Assembly: GCA_030149405.1 (NCBI GenBank)
Contig: JASBRM010000358.1
Location: 1 to 11,094, forward strand
DNA from: Neptuniibacter sp.
Lineage (GTDB): Bacteria; Pseudomonadota; Gammaproteobacteria; Pseudomonadales; Balneatricaceae
DNA length: 11,094 bases
Reading direction: 5' to 3'
The number at the start of each line of letters is the position of its first letter. Positions within the stretch are counted from its first letter, which is position 1. Of the stretch, positions 1 to 7,400 are shown one piece after another. Below the pieces are notes generated by a model. It saw nothing but the letters and a program-made list of their open reading frames with translations, was not told the DNA's origin and ran no database searches. The position numbers and the translations under genes are program-made.

Positions 1-51
1 CTTGATCGTCAGGTCATCAAACACAAAGAAAAACTCAAAAAACACAAATAA
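1..51 (+). CDS. hpf: Ribosome hibernation promoting factor, C-terminal end (partial)
   Basis: Only the last 16 codons and a TAA stop are present. The tail reads LDRQVIKHKEKLKKHK, which resembles the basic Lys/His-rich C-terminus of short HPF (YhbH/RaiA family) proteins. Family members bind the 30S decoding region and promote 100S ribosome dimers in stationary phase. The position directly before ptsN, 17 bp upstream, is the standard rpoN-hpf-ptsN order of Gammaproteobacteria and supports the call. The protein ends here without a long C-terminal dimerisation domain visible, consistent with the short form. The rest of the gene, and presumably rpoN, lies upstream of the window. Confidence 0.85.
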   Translation, partial: LDRQVIKHKEKLKKHK

Positions 52-68
52 TCATCAAATAACGCATT

Positions 69-524
69 ATGTTGGTCCATGAACTTTTAACCCCTTCCAG
101 TGCTATCTGTAATCTGGAAGGGGGTAGTAAAAAACGTACCCTTGAGACTGTTTCAAAACTGATCTCCGAAAACACCCCTGACATGGACATCACATGCGTG
201 TTTAATGGATTGCATGGTCGCGAAAAATTAGGCAGTACAGGTATTGGTGATGGCATTGCCATCCCCCATTGCCGTCTCGCAGAATGCAAAAACGCAACAG
301 GCTTTCTGATAAAACTGGAATCCCCCATAGACTTTGATGCCATCGATCGTAAGCCGGTCGATCTTATCTTTGCTCTTGTCGTTCCTGAAGATGCAACATC
401 CGAGCACCTGCAAACTTTGGCATCCATAGCGGAACTGTTCTCAAATGAGCAAGTCAGAGAAAAACTGAGAGCAGCAGAAAGCAACGAACAGCTGTATAAA
501 ACCATATGTGAACTCAGCGGCTGA
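69..524 (+). CDS. ptsN: PTS-Ntr EIIA component (nitrogen regulatory IIA protein)
   Basis: This 151-residue protein is the terminal phosphoryl acceptor of the nitrogen phosphotransferase chain (PtsP to NPr to EIIA-Ntr). It is a cytoplasmic regulator that in studied bacteria acts on K+ transport/sensing and other targets according to its phosphorylation state. The whole protein matches the EIIA fructose/mannitol-type fold. The signature GSTGIGDGIAIPHCRL (residues 55-70) carries the expected phospho-acceptor His67, and PVDLIFALVVP (about 105-115) is also family-typical. Length is normal. The ATG at 69 is the only sensible start, although no strong Shine-Dalgarno precedes it, so translation may depend on coupling to hpf. 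The TGA stop (522-524) contributes to the likely rapZ ribosome binding site. Confidence 0.96.
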   Translation: MLVHELLTPSSAICNLEGGSKKRTLETVSKLISENTPDMDITCVFNGLHGREKLGSTGIGDGIAIPHCRLAECKNATGFLIKLESPIDFDAIDRKPVDLIFALVVPEDATSEHLQTLASIAELFSNEQVREKLRAAESNEQLYKTICELSG

Positions 525-526
525 GG
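522..526 (+). promoter_or_regulatory. Ribosome binding site for rapZ, overlapping the ptsN stop
   Basis: TGAGG lies 8 nt before the ATG at 535 and includes the ptsN TGA codon. It supports 535 rather than the upstream in-frame ATG at 508 as the rapZ start and implies translational coupling of the two genes. Confidence 0.6.
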
Positions 527-534
527 CTTTAAAT

Positions 535-1392
535 ATGAAACTGGTTGTCATTAGCGGGCGTTCAGGATCGGGTAAAAGCACCGCACTTCAAGCACTTGAA
601 GATATCGACTTTTATTGCATAGACAACCTACCCGCTCTGCTGCTTCCTGACCTTGTTGAACAGATGTGTCAGGACCCCGATCATCCCGGCAAGATTGCTG
701 TAAGCATTGATGCCAGGAACCTGTCCAGTAATCTCTCCCAATTCCCTGAGATCCTCGAAAAACTCCGCGAAGAACACTGGGCAGATTACGAGGTTATGTT
801 CCTCGACTCCTCTGAAGATGTACTGATTAAACGTTATAGTTCTACTCGAAGAAAACACCCTCTCTCGGATAAACATCAAAACCTGCAGCAATCGATTCAG
901 GCGGAATCAAAACTGCTTGAGCCAATAGCGCTGATGGCGGATATACGTCTCGACACCACGCATCTATCTCTTTATGAACTCAGAGACACAGTCAAACTCA
1001 GAGTCGCAAACCGCAAGGAGCAGACACTTTCTATACAGTTTGAATCCTTTGGGTTCAAACACGGAGTACCTTTGGATGTAGACTTTGTTTTTGACGTCAG
1101 AGCACTGCCCAATCCACATTGGATTCCGGAACTCAGACAATTTACCGGTAGAGAACAACCAGTTGCAGAATTTCTTGGCGCTTCTGAAGCCGTAACTGAA
1201 ATGCAAAGCGATATACAACAGTTTCTAGAACGCTGGTTACCACGCTTTGCCGATAACAACCGCAGTTACATAACTATCGGTATTGGTTGCACAGGAGGTC
1301 AGCATCGGTCGGTTTACATGTGTGAACAACTGGCTTCTCATTTTGCCCAGCTTATGGATAATGTCCATGTCAGGCACAGAGAACTGGGTTAA
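535..1392 (+). CDS. rapZ: RapZ-family RNase adaptor / nucleotide-binding protein
   Basis: This is a 285-residue RapZ/YvcJ-family P-loop protein. In E. coli RapZ binds the sRNAs GlmZ and GlmY, presents GlmZ to RNase E and so controls glucosamine-6-phosphate synthase; in other bacteria the role is less defined. The N-terminal domain has a Walker A motif GRSGSGKS (residues 8-15) followed by ALEDIDFYCIDNLPALLLPDL, both family-typical. The C-terminal domain has ESFGFKHG, FDVRALPNPHW, NNRSY and GCTGGQHRSVY. I chose the ATG at 535 because MKLVVISGRSGSGKS aligns with family N-termini and has a Shine-Dalgarno; the ATG at 508 would add nine non-conserved residues and overlap ptsN. The C-terminus stops at RHRELG, without the basic KRK tail of E. 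coli RapZ. Six bp separate it from ptsO. Confidence 0.95.
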   Translation: MKLVVISGRSGSGKSTALQALEDIDFYCIDNLPALLLPDLVEQMCQDPDHPGKIAVSIDARNLSSNLSQFPEILEKLREEHWADYEVMFLDSSEDVLIKRYSSTRRKHPLSDKHQNLQQSIQAESKLLEPIALMADIRLDTTHLSLYELRDTVKLRVANRKEQTLSIQFESFGFKHGVPLDVDFVFDVRALPNPHWIPELRQFTGREQPVAEFLGASEAVTEMQSDIQQFLERWLPRFADNNRSYITIGIGCTGGQHRSVYMCEQLASHFAQLMDNVHVRHRELG

Positions 1393-1398
1393 CCAAGC

Positions 1399-1668
1399 AT
1401 GCAAGAAAAAGAACTTCTTATAATCAATAAATTAGGTTTGCATGCACGAGCGGCAGCTAAACTTATCTCTGTCACATCCCGCTTCTCCAGCGATATAAAG
1501 ATCAGCAAAGATGGTCGTGAAGTGGACGGCAAAAGCATCATGTCGGTAATGATGCTTGCCGCGTGCAAAGGTACCCACCTCACTTTCACCACATCGGGTG
1601 CAGATGAAGAAAGCGCGCTTATCGCCATTGAAGAGCTAATCAATAACCGTTTCGACGAAGAAGAATAA
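1399..1668 (+). CDS. ptsO: Phosphocarrier protein NPr (HPr-like)
   Basis: This 89-residue HPr-family protein carries phosphate from PtsP (EI-Ntr) to EIIA-Ntr, encoded two genes upstream. The motif KLGLHARAAAKL places the phospho-acceptor at His15. The second conserved site, GKSIMSVMMLAA, places the regulatory serine at Ser46. Length and fold are standard for HPr/NPr, and linkage to ptsN and rapZ identifies it as the nitrogen-branch carrier rather than the sugar-PTS HPr. The start lies 6 bp after the rapZ stop with only a weak upstream purine stretch, so coupled translation is likely. The acidic C-terminus (FDEEE) is followed by the only real intergenic gap in the window. Confidence 0.95.
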   Translation: MQEKELLIINKLGLHARAAAKLISVTSRFSSDIKISKDGREVDGKSIMSVMMLAACKGTHLTFTTSGADEESALIAIEELINNRFDEEE

Positions 1669-1680
1669 AGTCGCATAAGC

Positions 1681-1710
1681 TTTATAGCGCCCCCACCTAT
1701 CCGTTATACT
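1681..1710 (+). promoter_or_regulatory. Candidate sigma70-type promoter for mgtE
   Basis: In the 93-bp gap between ptsO and mgtE a TATACT (1705-1710) matches five of six bases of a -10 element. A weak -35-like TTTATA (1681-1686) sits 18 bp upstream. The predicted transcription start is about 1717, giving a leader of roughly 45 nt. Elements are imperfect and identified by eye. The gap and the change of function after ptsO make an extra promoter plausible. The leader is too short for a known Mg2+ riboswitch. Confidence 0.3.
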
Positions 1711-1725
1711 TCAGCCTCGGTATAA
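1704..1725 (+). repeat. Inverted repeat in the mgtE upstream region
   Basis: TTATAC (1704-1709) and GTATAA (1720-1725) are perfect inverted copies separated by 10 nt; a G-U pair could extend the stem by one base. The left arm overlaps the candidate -10 element and the right arm lies at the predicted start of the transcript. It could be an operator for a dimeric regulator or a weak leader hairpin. A 6-bp AT-rich dyad can also arise by chance. Confidence 0.35.
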
Positions 1726-1751
1726 AAAGTACATCTTCCATAGATCACAAC

Positions 1752-1755
1752 GGGG
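1752..1755 (+). promoter_or_regulatory. Ribosome binding site for mgtE
   Basis: GGGG lies 6 nt before the ATG at 1762 and supports that start over the in-frame ATG six codons downstream. Confidence 0.55.
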
Positions 1756-1761
1756 TAGCTT

Positions 1762-3111
1762 ATGGCTCAGGATGAGAGCATGTCACAGCTCGATAAGCTC
1801 AATGAAGCCCTTGATGGTGGTGAACTGCGACAGGTTAGATTCACGCTTAACCACACACTGCGCCCCACTGAAGTAGCCCGTCTTATTGAAAAATCCCCGC
1901 CTAAAGAGCGTCAGGTTTTATGGAGCCTTATTTCAGCAGATCTTGAAGCTGATGTACTTCAGCATTTAGGCGATGATATTCAGGCAGATATCCTCAGCCG
2001 CATGGATTCAGAGGAAGTGCTCGCACTTACTGAATCACTTGAATCCGATGATATGGTAGACATTCTTCAGCAGCTACCAGACAGGGTGATGAAAGAAACC
2101 CTGAAGATCATGGATAAGCAAAATCTCCGCCGCGTTGAAAAGCTGCTTTCTTATCCTGAAGATACCGCCGGCGGTCTGATGAATACGGATACCACAACTA
2201 TCCGGCCTGACATCTCAGTTGAGACCACCCTACGTTATATCCGGCGTCATGATGAAATCCCTGAAATGACCGACAGCCTGATCGTTGTTAGCAGGAAAGA
2301 CTCCTATATCGGATTACTACCGCTAACAAAATTACTGGTTTCAGATCCAAGCATTACCATCCGTGAAATCATGAATACGGATATAGAACCGATCAATGCC
2401 AATATGCCTGATGATCAGGTTGCGCTCCTCTTCGAAGAGCATGATCTTGTTTCATCACCTGTAGTAGATGACAACGGTAAACTCGTCGGCCGTATCACTA
2501 TCGATGACGTAGTCGACGTTATCCGTGAAGACGCTGACCATTCCCTGATGAGCATGGCCGGTCTTGATGAGGATGAAGATACCTTTGCACCAGTCATGAA
2601 AACCACGCGCCGAAGAGCCGTCTGGCTGGGTATCAATTTATTAACGGCCTTCATCGCCTCAGCAGTCATAGGCTTATTTGAAGATACCATTGAGAAAGTG
2701 GTTGCTCTGGCGGTTCTGATGCCAATCGTCGCCTCTATGGGTGGTATTGCTGGCTCCCAGACACTGACTCTGGTCATCCGAGGTCAAGCTCTGGGACATG
2801 TGGAACGCTCTAACGCTGGCTGGCTCCTCAATCGAGAGATGATCGTAGGCACATTAAACGGTATTCTCTGGGCCGCAGTGATTGCAGTCATTGCAACTGC
2901 TTGGTTCCAGGACATTAGTATCGGCATCATTATCGCTCTGGCCATCGTTATCAATCTTGTCGCCGGCGCAATAGCTGGGACCCTTTTGCCTGTAGGGCTT
3001 AAAGCTATGGGCATTGACCCTGCACTGGCGGGCAGCGTTTTATTAACCACAATTACTGATGTTGTAGGCTTTTTTGCTTTCCTTGGCCTGGCAACAGTCT
3101 TCTATTCCTGA
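1762..3111 (+). CDS. mgtE: Magnesium transporter MgtE
   Basis: This 449-residue inner-membrane protein is a Mg2+-gated Mg2+ channel of the MgtE (SLC41-related) family, which works as a dimer. The order is as expected: an acidic helical N domain (about 20-130) containing several MgtE-type repeats; YPEDTAGGLM (131-140) leading into CBS domain 1 (about 139-200); CBS domain 2 (about 204-260) with SSPVVDDNGKLVGRITIDD; a plug helix; and a five-helix transmembrane domain from about 285 to the end. Membrane signatures include MPIVASMGGIAGSQTLTLVIRG and TTITDVVGFF. Asp433 matches the ion-selectivity aspartate (Asp432 in Thermus MgtE). The acidic CBS/N-domain interface is where cytosolic Mg2+ closes the channel in the characterised homologue. 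It is followed after 8 bp by darP and may be co-transcribed with it. Confidence 0.96.
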   Translation: MAQDESMSQLDKLNEALDGGELRQVRFTLNHTLRPTEVARLIEKSPPKERQVLWSLISADLEADVLQHLGDDIQADILSRMDSEEVLALTESLESDDMVDILQQLPDRVMKETLKIMDKQNLRRVEKLLSYPEDTAGGLMNTDTTTIRPDISVETTLRYIRRHDEIPEMTDSLIVVSRKDSYIGLLPLTKLLVSDPSITIREIMNTDIEPINANMPDDQVALLFEEHDLVSSPVVDDNGKLVGRITIDDVVDVIREDADHSLMSMAGLDEDEDTFAPVMKTTRRRAVWLGINLLTAFIASAVIGLFEDTIEKVVALAVLMPIVASMGGIAGSQTLTLVIRGQALGHVERSNAGWLLNREMIVGTLNGILWAAVIAVIATAWFQDISIGIIIALAIVINLVAGAIAGTLLPVGLKAMGIDPALAGSVLLTTITDVVGFFAFLGLATVFYS

Positions 3112-3119
3112 GAAAGACC

Positions 3120-3647
3120 ATGAATCAAAACGATGAATTTGAAAACCTGCAATCCAATGAATACGAAGAAGAGTGGGTCAGTAAAACTGAAGTAAAACGT
3201 CAGATGCATGCCCTGCAGGAGTTAGGTGCCAAACTAACCAAACTGAATAAAGAGCAGCTGGATAAACTGGACCTGGGCGATAGCTTACGCAACGCTATAG
3301 ATGAATTTCACCGCATCAAATCCAACGGTGCTCAAAAGCGTCACCTGCAATATATTGGCAAAATCATGCGCACAGAAGATGCCGATGAAATCGAGCATGC
3401 TATTGGTTTATTTGAAGCAGGACATCAGGCTCACACTCAAGCATTCCACAAGCTGGAACGCTGGCGTGACAGGTTGATCAACGATGGTAATCAGGCGTTA
3501 CAGGAATATGTCGAGGAATACCCTAATGCTGACATACAGCATATCAGACAACTAATCCGAAACGCTCAAAAGGAACTGAAGCTGAATAAACCACCAGCAG
3601 CTTCAAGAAAATTGTTTAAATATCTACGGGAATTAGCTGGGGTCTAA
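3120..3647 (+). CDS. darP: Ribosome biogenesis factor DarP (YjgA, DUF615)
   Basis: This 175-residue cytoplasmic protein belongs to the DUF615/YjgA family, renamed DarP in E. coli, where it associates with late 50S precursors and aids maturation of the peptidyl-transferase region. Family features are the acidic N-terminus, EEEWVSKTEVKRQMHALQELG (about 17-37), LRNAIDEFHRIKSNGAQKRHLQYIGKIMR (about 56-84) and a predominantly helical, charged C-terminal half with ERWRDRLI. Length is typical. It starts 8 bp after mgtE with only a weak GAGA upstream, so it is probably translated from the mgtE message. Its TAA stop (3645-3647) overlaps the stop of the convergent amidase gene by 4 bp. In many relatives this gene sits beside tldE (pmbA), which is not present here. 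Confidence 0.93.
   Translation: MNQNDEFENLQSNEYEEEWVSKTEVKRQMHALQELGAKLTKLNKEQLDKLDLGDSLRNAIDEFHRIKSNGAQKRHLQYIGKIMRTEDADEIEHAIGLFEAGHQAHTQAFHKLERWRDRLINDGNQALQEYVEEYPNADIQHIRQLIRNAQKELKLNKPPAASRKLFKYLRELAGV
3577..3605 (-). terminator. Possible terminator hairpin of the mre-rng-yhdP operon, inside darP
   Basis: An 8-bp perfect inverted repeat (TGAAGCTG at 3577-3584 and CAGCTTCA at 3598-3605) has a 13-nt loop. Read on the - strand it lies about 40 nt beyond the amidase stop and is followed by GTTCCTTTTG, an imperfect U-rich tail. The large loop and interrupted tract make it a weak intrinsic terminator; it lies entirely in the 3' coding part of darP. Confidence 0.3.
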
Positions 3648-4462
3648 AAGCCAGCTTTGTCTCTATGTTGCATAACCGGCATCGCTTGGCGCCGGTTTTC
3701 AACCTCATCTAGATTCAGTTCAGCATAGATCAACCCAGGACCCGGTTTAGTGAGCTCAGAAACGATCTCCCCCCAGGGATTCACAATCATCGAATGCCCC
3801 CAACTCTTTCGGGTTGCGCTGTGTTCACCGCCCTGATTTGCAGCCAGCACATAACACTGGGTTTCAATGGCTCTGGCCCTGAGTAAAACCTCCCAATGGG
3901 CTTCACCGGTAACATGGGTAAATGCCGAAGGAACTATTAAAACTTCAGCACCAGCTATTCTGAGCTTCTGATAGTGCTCTGGAAAACGCAGGTCGTAACA
4001 GATGGACAAACCAACTTTGCCAACAGGAGTGTTTGACACGACTAAACTTTCACCATGTTGGATAAAGTCAGATTCACGATAGCTTGCGTGTGTGTCTTCT
4101 ACATCCACATCAAATAGGTGAATTTTATCGTAACGATCAACCCACTCCCCTTCACTATTGAAGACCAGGCAACTGGCATAGACTTTATCACCAGATTCAT
4201 TCAAAACAGGGACACTGCCGGCAATAATCCACAATTTCAGGCGACGAGCTAAGCCTTCCAGAAAGCCTGTAATTACCTGAGATTTTTGATCTTCTTTTGC
4301 CAGCTCTATTAAAGCTCTGGAATCCAGAAGGGCGAGATTTTCTGGGAACAGGACAAGCTCAGCATGGTTCGCTGCTGCTTCCTCAGCAAGCCTTTCAACT
4401 TCTGCGAGGTTGAACTCTAAGTTTTCCCCAGAAAGCATCTGTGCCACGGCAACTTTAGCCAT
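3644..4462 (-). CDS. Nitrilase-superfamily amidase, Nit1/YbeM type (probable deaminated glutathione amidase)
   Basis: This 272-residue cytoplasmic carbon-nitrogen hydrolase has a complete catalytic triad: Glu41 (LFPEN), Lys113 (YDKIHLFD) and Cys155 (SICYDLRFPE). The surrounding DVDVEDTHASYRESD, TGEAHWEVLLRARAIE and WGHSMIVNPWG match the Nit1/Nit2-like branch. Family members of this kind hydrolyse deaminated glutathione, a transaminase side product, to 2-oxoglutarate and cysteinylglycine. Assignment to that substrate rests on family resemblance; omega-amidase (Nit2-type) activity is the main alternative. A GGAG (4470-4473) precedes the ATG by 7 nt, within the last codons of yhdP, and the two genes overlap by 8 bp, indicating coupling. 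It is the last gene of the - strand operon, and its TAG stop overlaps the darP stop. In Pseudomonas a homologue occupies the corresponding place after yhdP. Confidence 0.92.
   Translation of the reverse strand: MAKVAVAQMLSGENLEFNLAEVERLAEEAAANHAELVLFPENLALLDSRALIELAKEDQKSQVITGFLEGLARRLKLWIIAGSVPVLNESGDKVYASCLVFNSEGEWVDRYDKIHLFDVDVEDTHASYRESDFIQHGESLVVSNTPVGKVGLSICYDLRFPEHYQKLRIAGAEVLIVPSAFTHVTGEAHWEVLLRARAIETQCYVLAANQGGEHSATRKSWGHSMIVNPWGEIVSELTKPGPGLIYAELNLDEVENRRQAMPVMQHRDKAGF
3674..3699 (+). terminator. Possible terminator hairpin of the ptsN-mgtE-darP side, inside the amidase gene
   Basis: AACCGGC (3674-3680) and GCCGGTT (3691-3697) form a 7-bp stem with five G-C pairs and a 10-nt loop, ending in TTTT (3696-3699). 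It begins 26 nt past the darP stop and reads as a terminator only on the + strand, since the reverse strand has no T tract after the stem. The T run is short, so efficiency is uncertain. It lies in the 3' coding part of the amidase gene. Confidence 0.4.
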
Positions 4463-7400
4463 TGCCTAACTCCAAATCATCATTGGAATCCTGTTGATCG
4501 TCCTTAGCATTGTAGACATCGATTTGTGGATCACTCCAATCACCTGACATGTGATATTTCACAGTTGAGAACTTCGCTAATGGATCGCCGATCAACTTAT
4601 CAAACAGGAATACTGCACCAGCAACCTGGGGGGCACCCAGTAAAACACTCACCAATGGGATATTACCTGTCACTGGGATCGCAACTTCAATATCTTTATC
4701 AACCGTTTCTTTATCCAGATCTAAAGAGCCTTGCATGGCCATATTGACCGATGGCCCCACCATGACAAACGGTTCTGTAGTGTTTGCGATACCTTTCTGA
4801 ATTGCATAATTCGCTTTCATCTCATCAAAAGCCACACCCGATTTAAACAGATCAGAGAAATCCAGACGTAAGCGACGTCCAAGAGACTGTAAATTCAGGA
4901 TGCCGAATACCCGGAGGAAATTACCCGCATTCCCAACATCCAGAAGGCGGCCATTTTTAGCCGTAAACTGAATTTCTCCATCTGCCTCAGCAATATCGAA
5001 CTCCCATGGGGCACCATCCCAACTTAGCTGCAGATAAGATTTCAGGCTTTTTGTCTCAAGAGATTTCGAAACTCCCCAAGCATCCAATACTTTTCCAAAA
5101 TCATTACTATCCAAACGCAGAGTCAGATGTGAGCGCTGATCACTATCATCTTTCCAACGTACTTCGCCTCTGGCTTCGGCATCGTGAAAACTGGCGGTGA
5201 TGTTTTCAACTATGACCCCATTGACTATTGGAACCAGCTCAAAACTCCACTGCCCCACCGGCTTCTCATTCAACGTCAGTTCTTTAACTTTAAAGTTAAG
5301 AAAAGGCAGCTCTTTCGAATCAACAGGAGGCTCTGGCATAGCCTCTTCCAGCTGATCATCGCTATCCGGGGTATTAATAATCAGGTAATCCAAATCCGCT
5401 TCGTATATTCCCTTGCTTGATTCCGGGATAAATAAGCTACCCGCCACTTGTGGGCCTGACGCCTTAAGATCCCAGCCTTTTGTCGCCAGAGTTAACTGCG
5501 TCGATAAATTTTCTAATTCAATATCATCAAAAACAAACCGTCCAATGTCTAAGCTGATCGTTTTTAAGAGGCTGGATTCTTCAGTTCCCGCCTCAGATTC
5601 AACCTTGTCACCCGCAAATCCAGCATCAGTCATAAATTTCTGTAACTGATCAAAATCCAGGTATGGAAGTGCTCCATCCAACCAGATGCCCGGCTTTTCA
5701 GGCGCAGCAGGTCTGCCTCCCCCAAGAGTAAACCGTGCCCTTTCTACTTTCTGATCATCCGTAATCATGACGCCACGAAGCTGATTCGCGAAATTTAACC
5801 GTACGGCGCTACGATCATCCTTAAAACCCCGACCTAAATCACTTACCAAGGATAATTCAGATTTCTGACTCGCCAGTTTACCCAAAGGAGCTGGCGCATC
5901 GATCTCAACGCCCGTCAAATCACTGCCAATCACCAACTGGTTGCAACTCTTACCCGGGCACATATCCAGTCGTGCCTGATAACTCATTTTTCCTGATGTG
6001 ATATTCAACAGATCCAGATCCAGCCACTTGCGTAGCCTTTCAGTCTCAATTGAACTATCCAGATAGACTTGTGTTTTCTGTTTGGATGATGTGATTTTTG
6101 CAGCGACCGGCTGATCAAACAGGCGGGCTTTGAGGTTTTCCGCACTGATACCTGTGGAAGACCTGTACTCAACCAAGCCATTGATTGCAGTGAAATTAAT
6201 TCTGTCTTCTTTAGACTCAAACTGGCCAGAAGATAGCTGAGACTTGACTAAAACACGGGGTGTTTTTTGTGTATAGAGTGGAATTTCAAGATCTACCTGG
6301 GTTTCGGCTTCACCATTCATCGCCCAAGCATCCAGATCACTGCCCACTTCCTCTCTGAGTGCACTCTGAGTTAAGAGCTTATGAATATCTGATGCCGAAC
6401 CATCAACCACACCATTTACAAACAACTTATCTGTCGTTTTGGGCAGATGAACCCAAGCAAAATCGATATTGGAGTCATAAATCGTTCCCCCCTTAGCTTC
6501 CGCAATAAGTTCACCATTGCGGAAGAAAACAAAGGCATCCGATTTATTAATCTCAGGCCAGCCTGGTTGATAAGCAAAGGTAGCTTCAGACAGATCAAAG
6601 AACATTTGCACTACAGGCAATTGATAATCCGGAAGTCTGGATCTGGTCACCCCATTGAGAACAAATCCAGCCTGTTTGATATGGCCAGATTTTATCGCCT
6701 CAACTAGCCATGCATAGGTTTTCTCTCCCACTTCACGCGGTGGAATGTAGTAACGAGCTTGCGTGCCATCACTGGATTGCATACCTATCTGTAGGTTAAG
6801 AAGTGGCTGCTCATCACGACTGGAAGGCAAATAAATACTAAAGCGACCGGATGCTGAAACATATTGATCAGAAAGGTGCAGGAGCTGTGAAGCTACGACA
6901 ACACCCTTTTCTTCAAAGCGCCAGCCTATAACACCCTGCGCTGCCGAATACTGCCACCTATCAGTGAATAAGGTAGGGTAGTGCATGATAAAGTCACTGC
7001 TGAGCAGATGAATCTGACCACCCTTCTTATCAGCCTGAAGAAGACCATTAATTCCTTTAAGTTCCGGGACATCACCCCAGGCTTCAATGCCTACCCGTTT
7101 TAGATCAGCAACTAAATTAAAACTACTTAAGTCTGCAGGATCGTCCCAATTAACTTTAATTTTCTCGACATGCCCTTCTGGAGCCAGGGTATTGATGATA
7201 CTGACAACCTTTTCTGACACAAAAGGTTGTTCAACTACCCAGCTTTGCAGTTCCGAAAGATCAACCTTATCAACCATCAAGGCTTTCGGTTCGATGCTAT
7301 TGCCTTTACGAACCAGGTCCAGACTTATGCGAGGTAAATTAAACTGTTTTTCTGCACCAGACACTTGCAGGTCTGTGAGCTGAAGCTGGAAAGACCGATC

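Noticed and set aside
35..505. 156-codon open frame on the - strand opposite ptsN
   Set aside because: It lies wholly antisense to a clearly recognised gene, has low-complexity Ser/Arg-rich composition and resembles no family.
508..534. In-frame ATG at 508 as the rapZ start
   Set aside because: It adds nine residues absent from the family, overlaps ptsN by 17 bp and lacks a ribosome binding site, while ATG 535 has TGAGG at 8 nt and gives the family N-terminus.
1389..1676. 95-codon - strand open frame opposite ptsO
   Set aside because: Antisense shadow of a well-supported HPr-like gene, with a Ser/Leu-rich translation typical of reverse-frame reading.
1665..1684. ATAAAG/CTTTAT inverted repeat after ptsO as a terminator
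   Set aside because: The 6-bp stem has one G-C pair and no T tract follows, so it is unlikely to end transcription.
1669..1761. Mg2+-sensing M-box or other riboswitch before mgtE
   Set aside because: The gap is 93 bp and the predicted leader about 45 nt, well below the size of an M-box, and no matching helices are visible.
2415..2777. 120-codon - strand open frame inside mgtE
   Set aside because: Falls entirely in the CBS/membrane coding part of mgtE; composition is Ser/Thr/Arg-rich with no recognisable motif.
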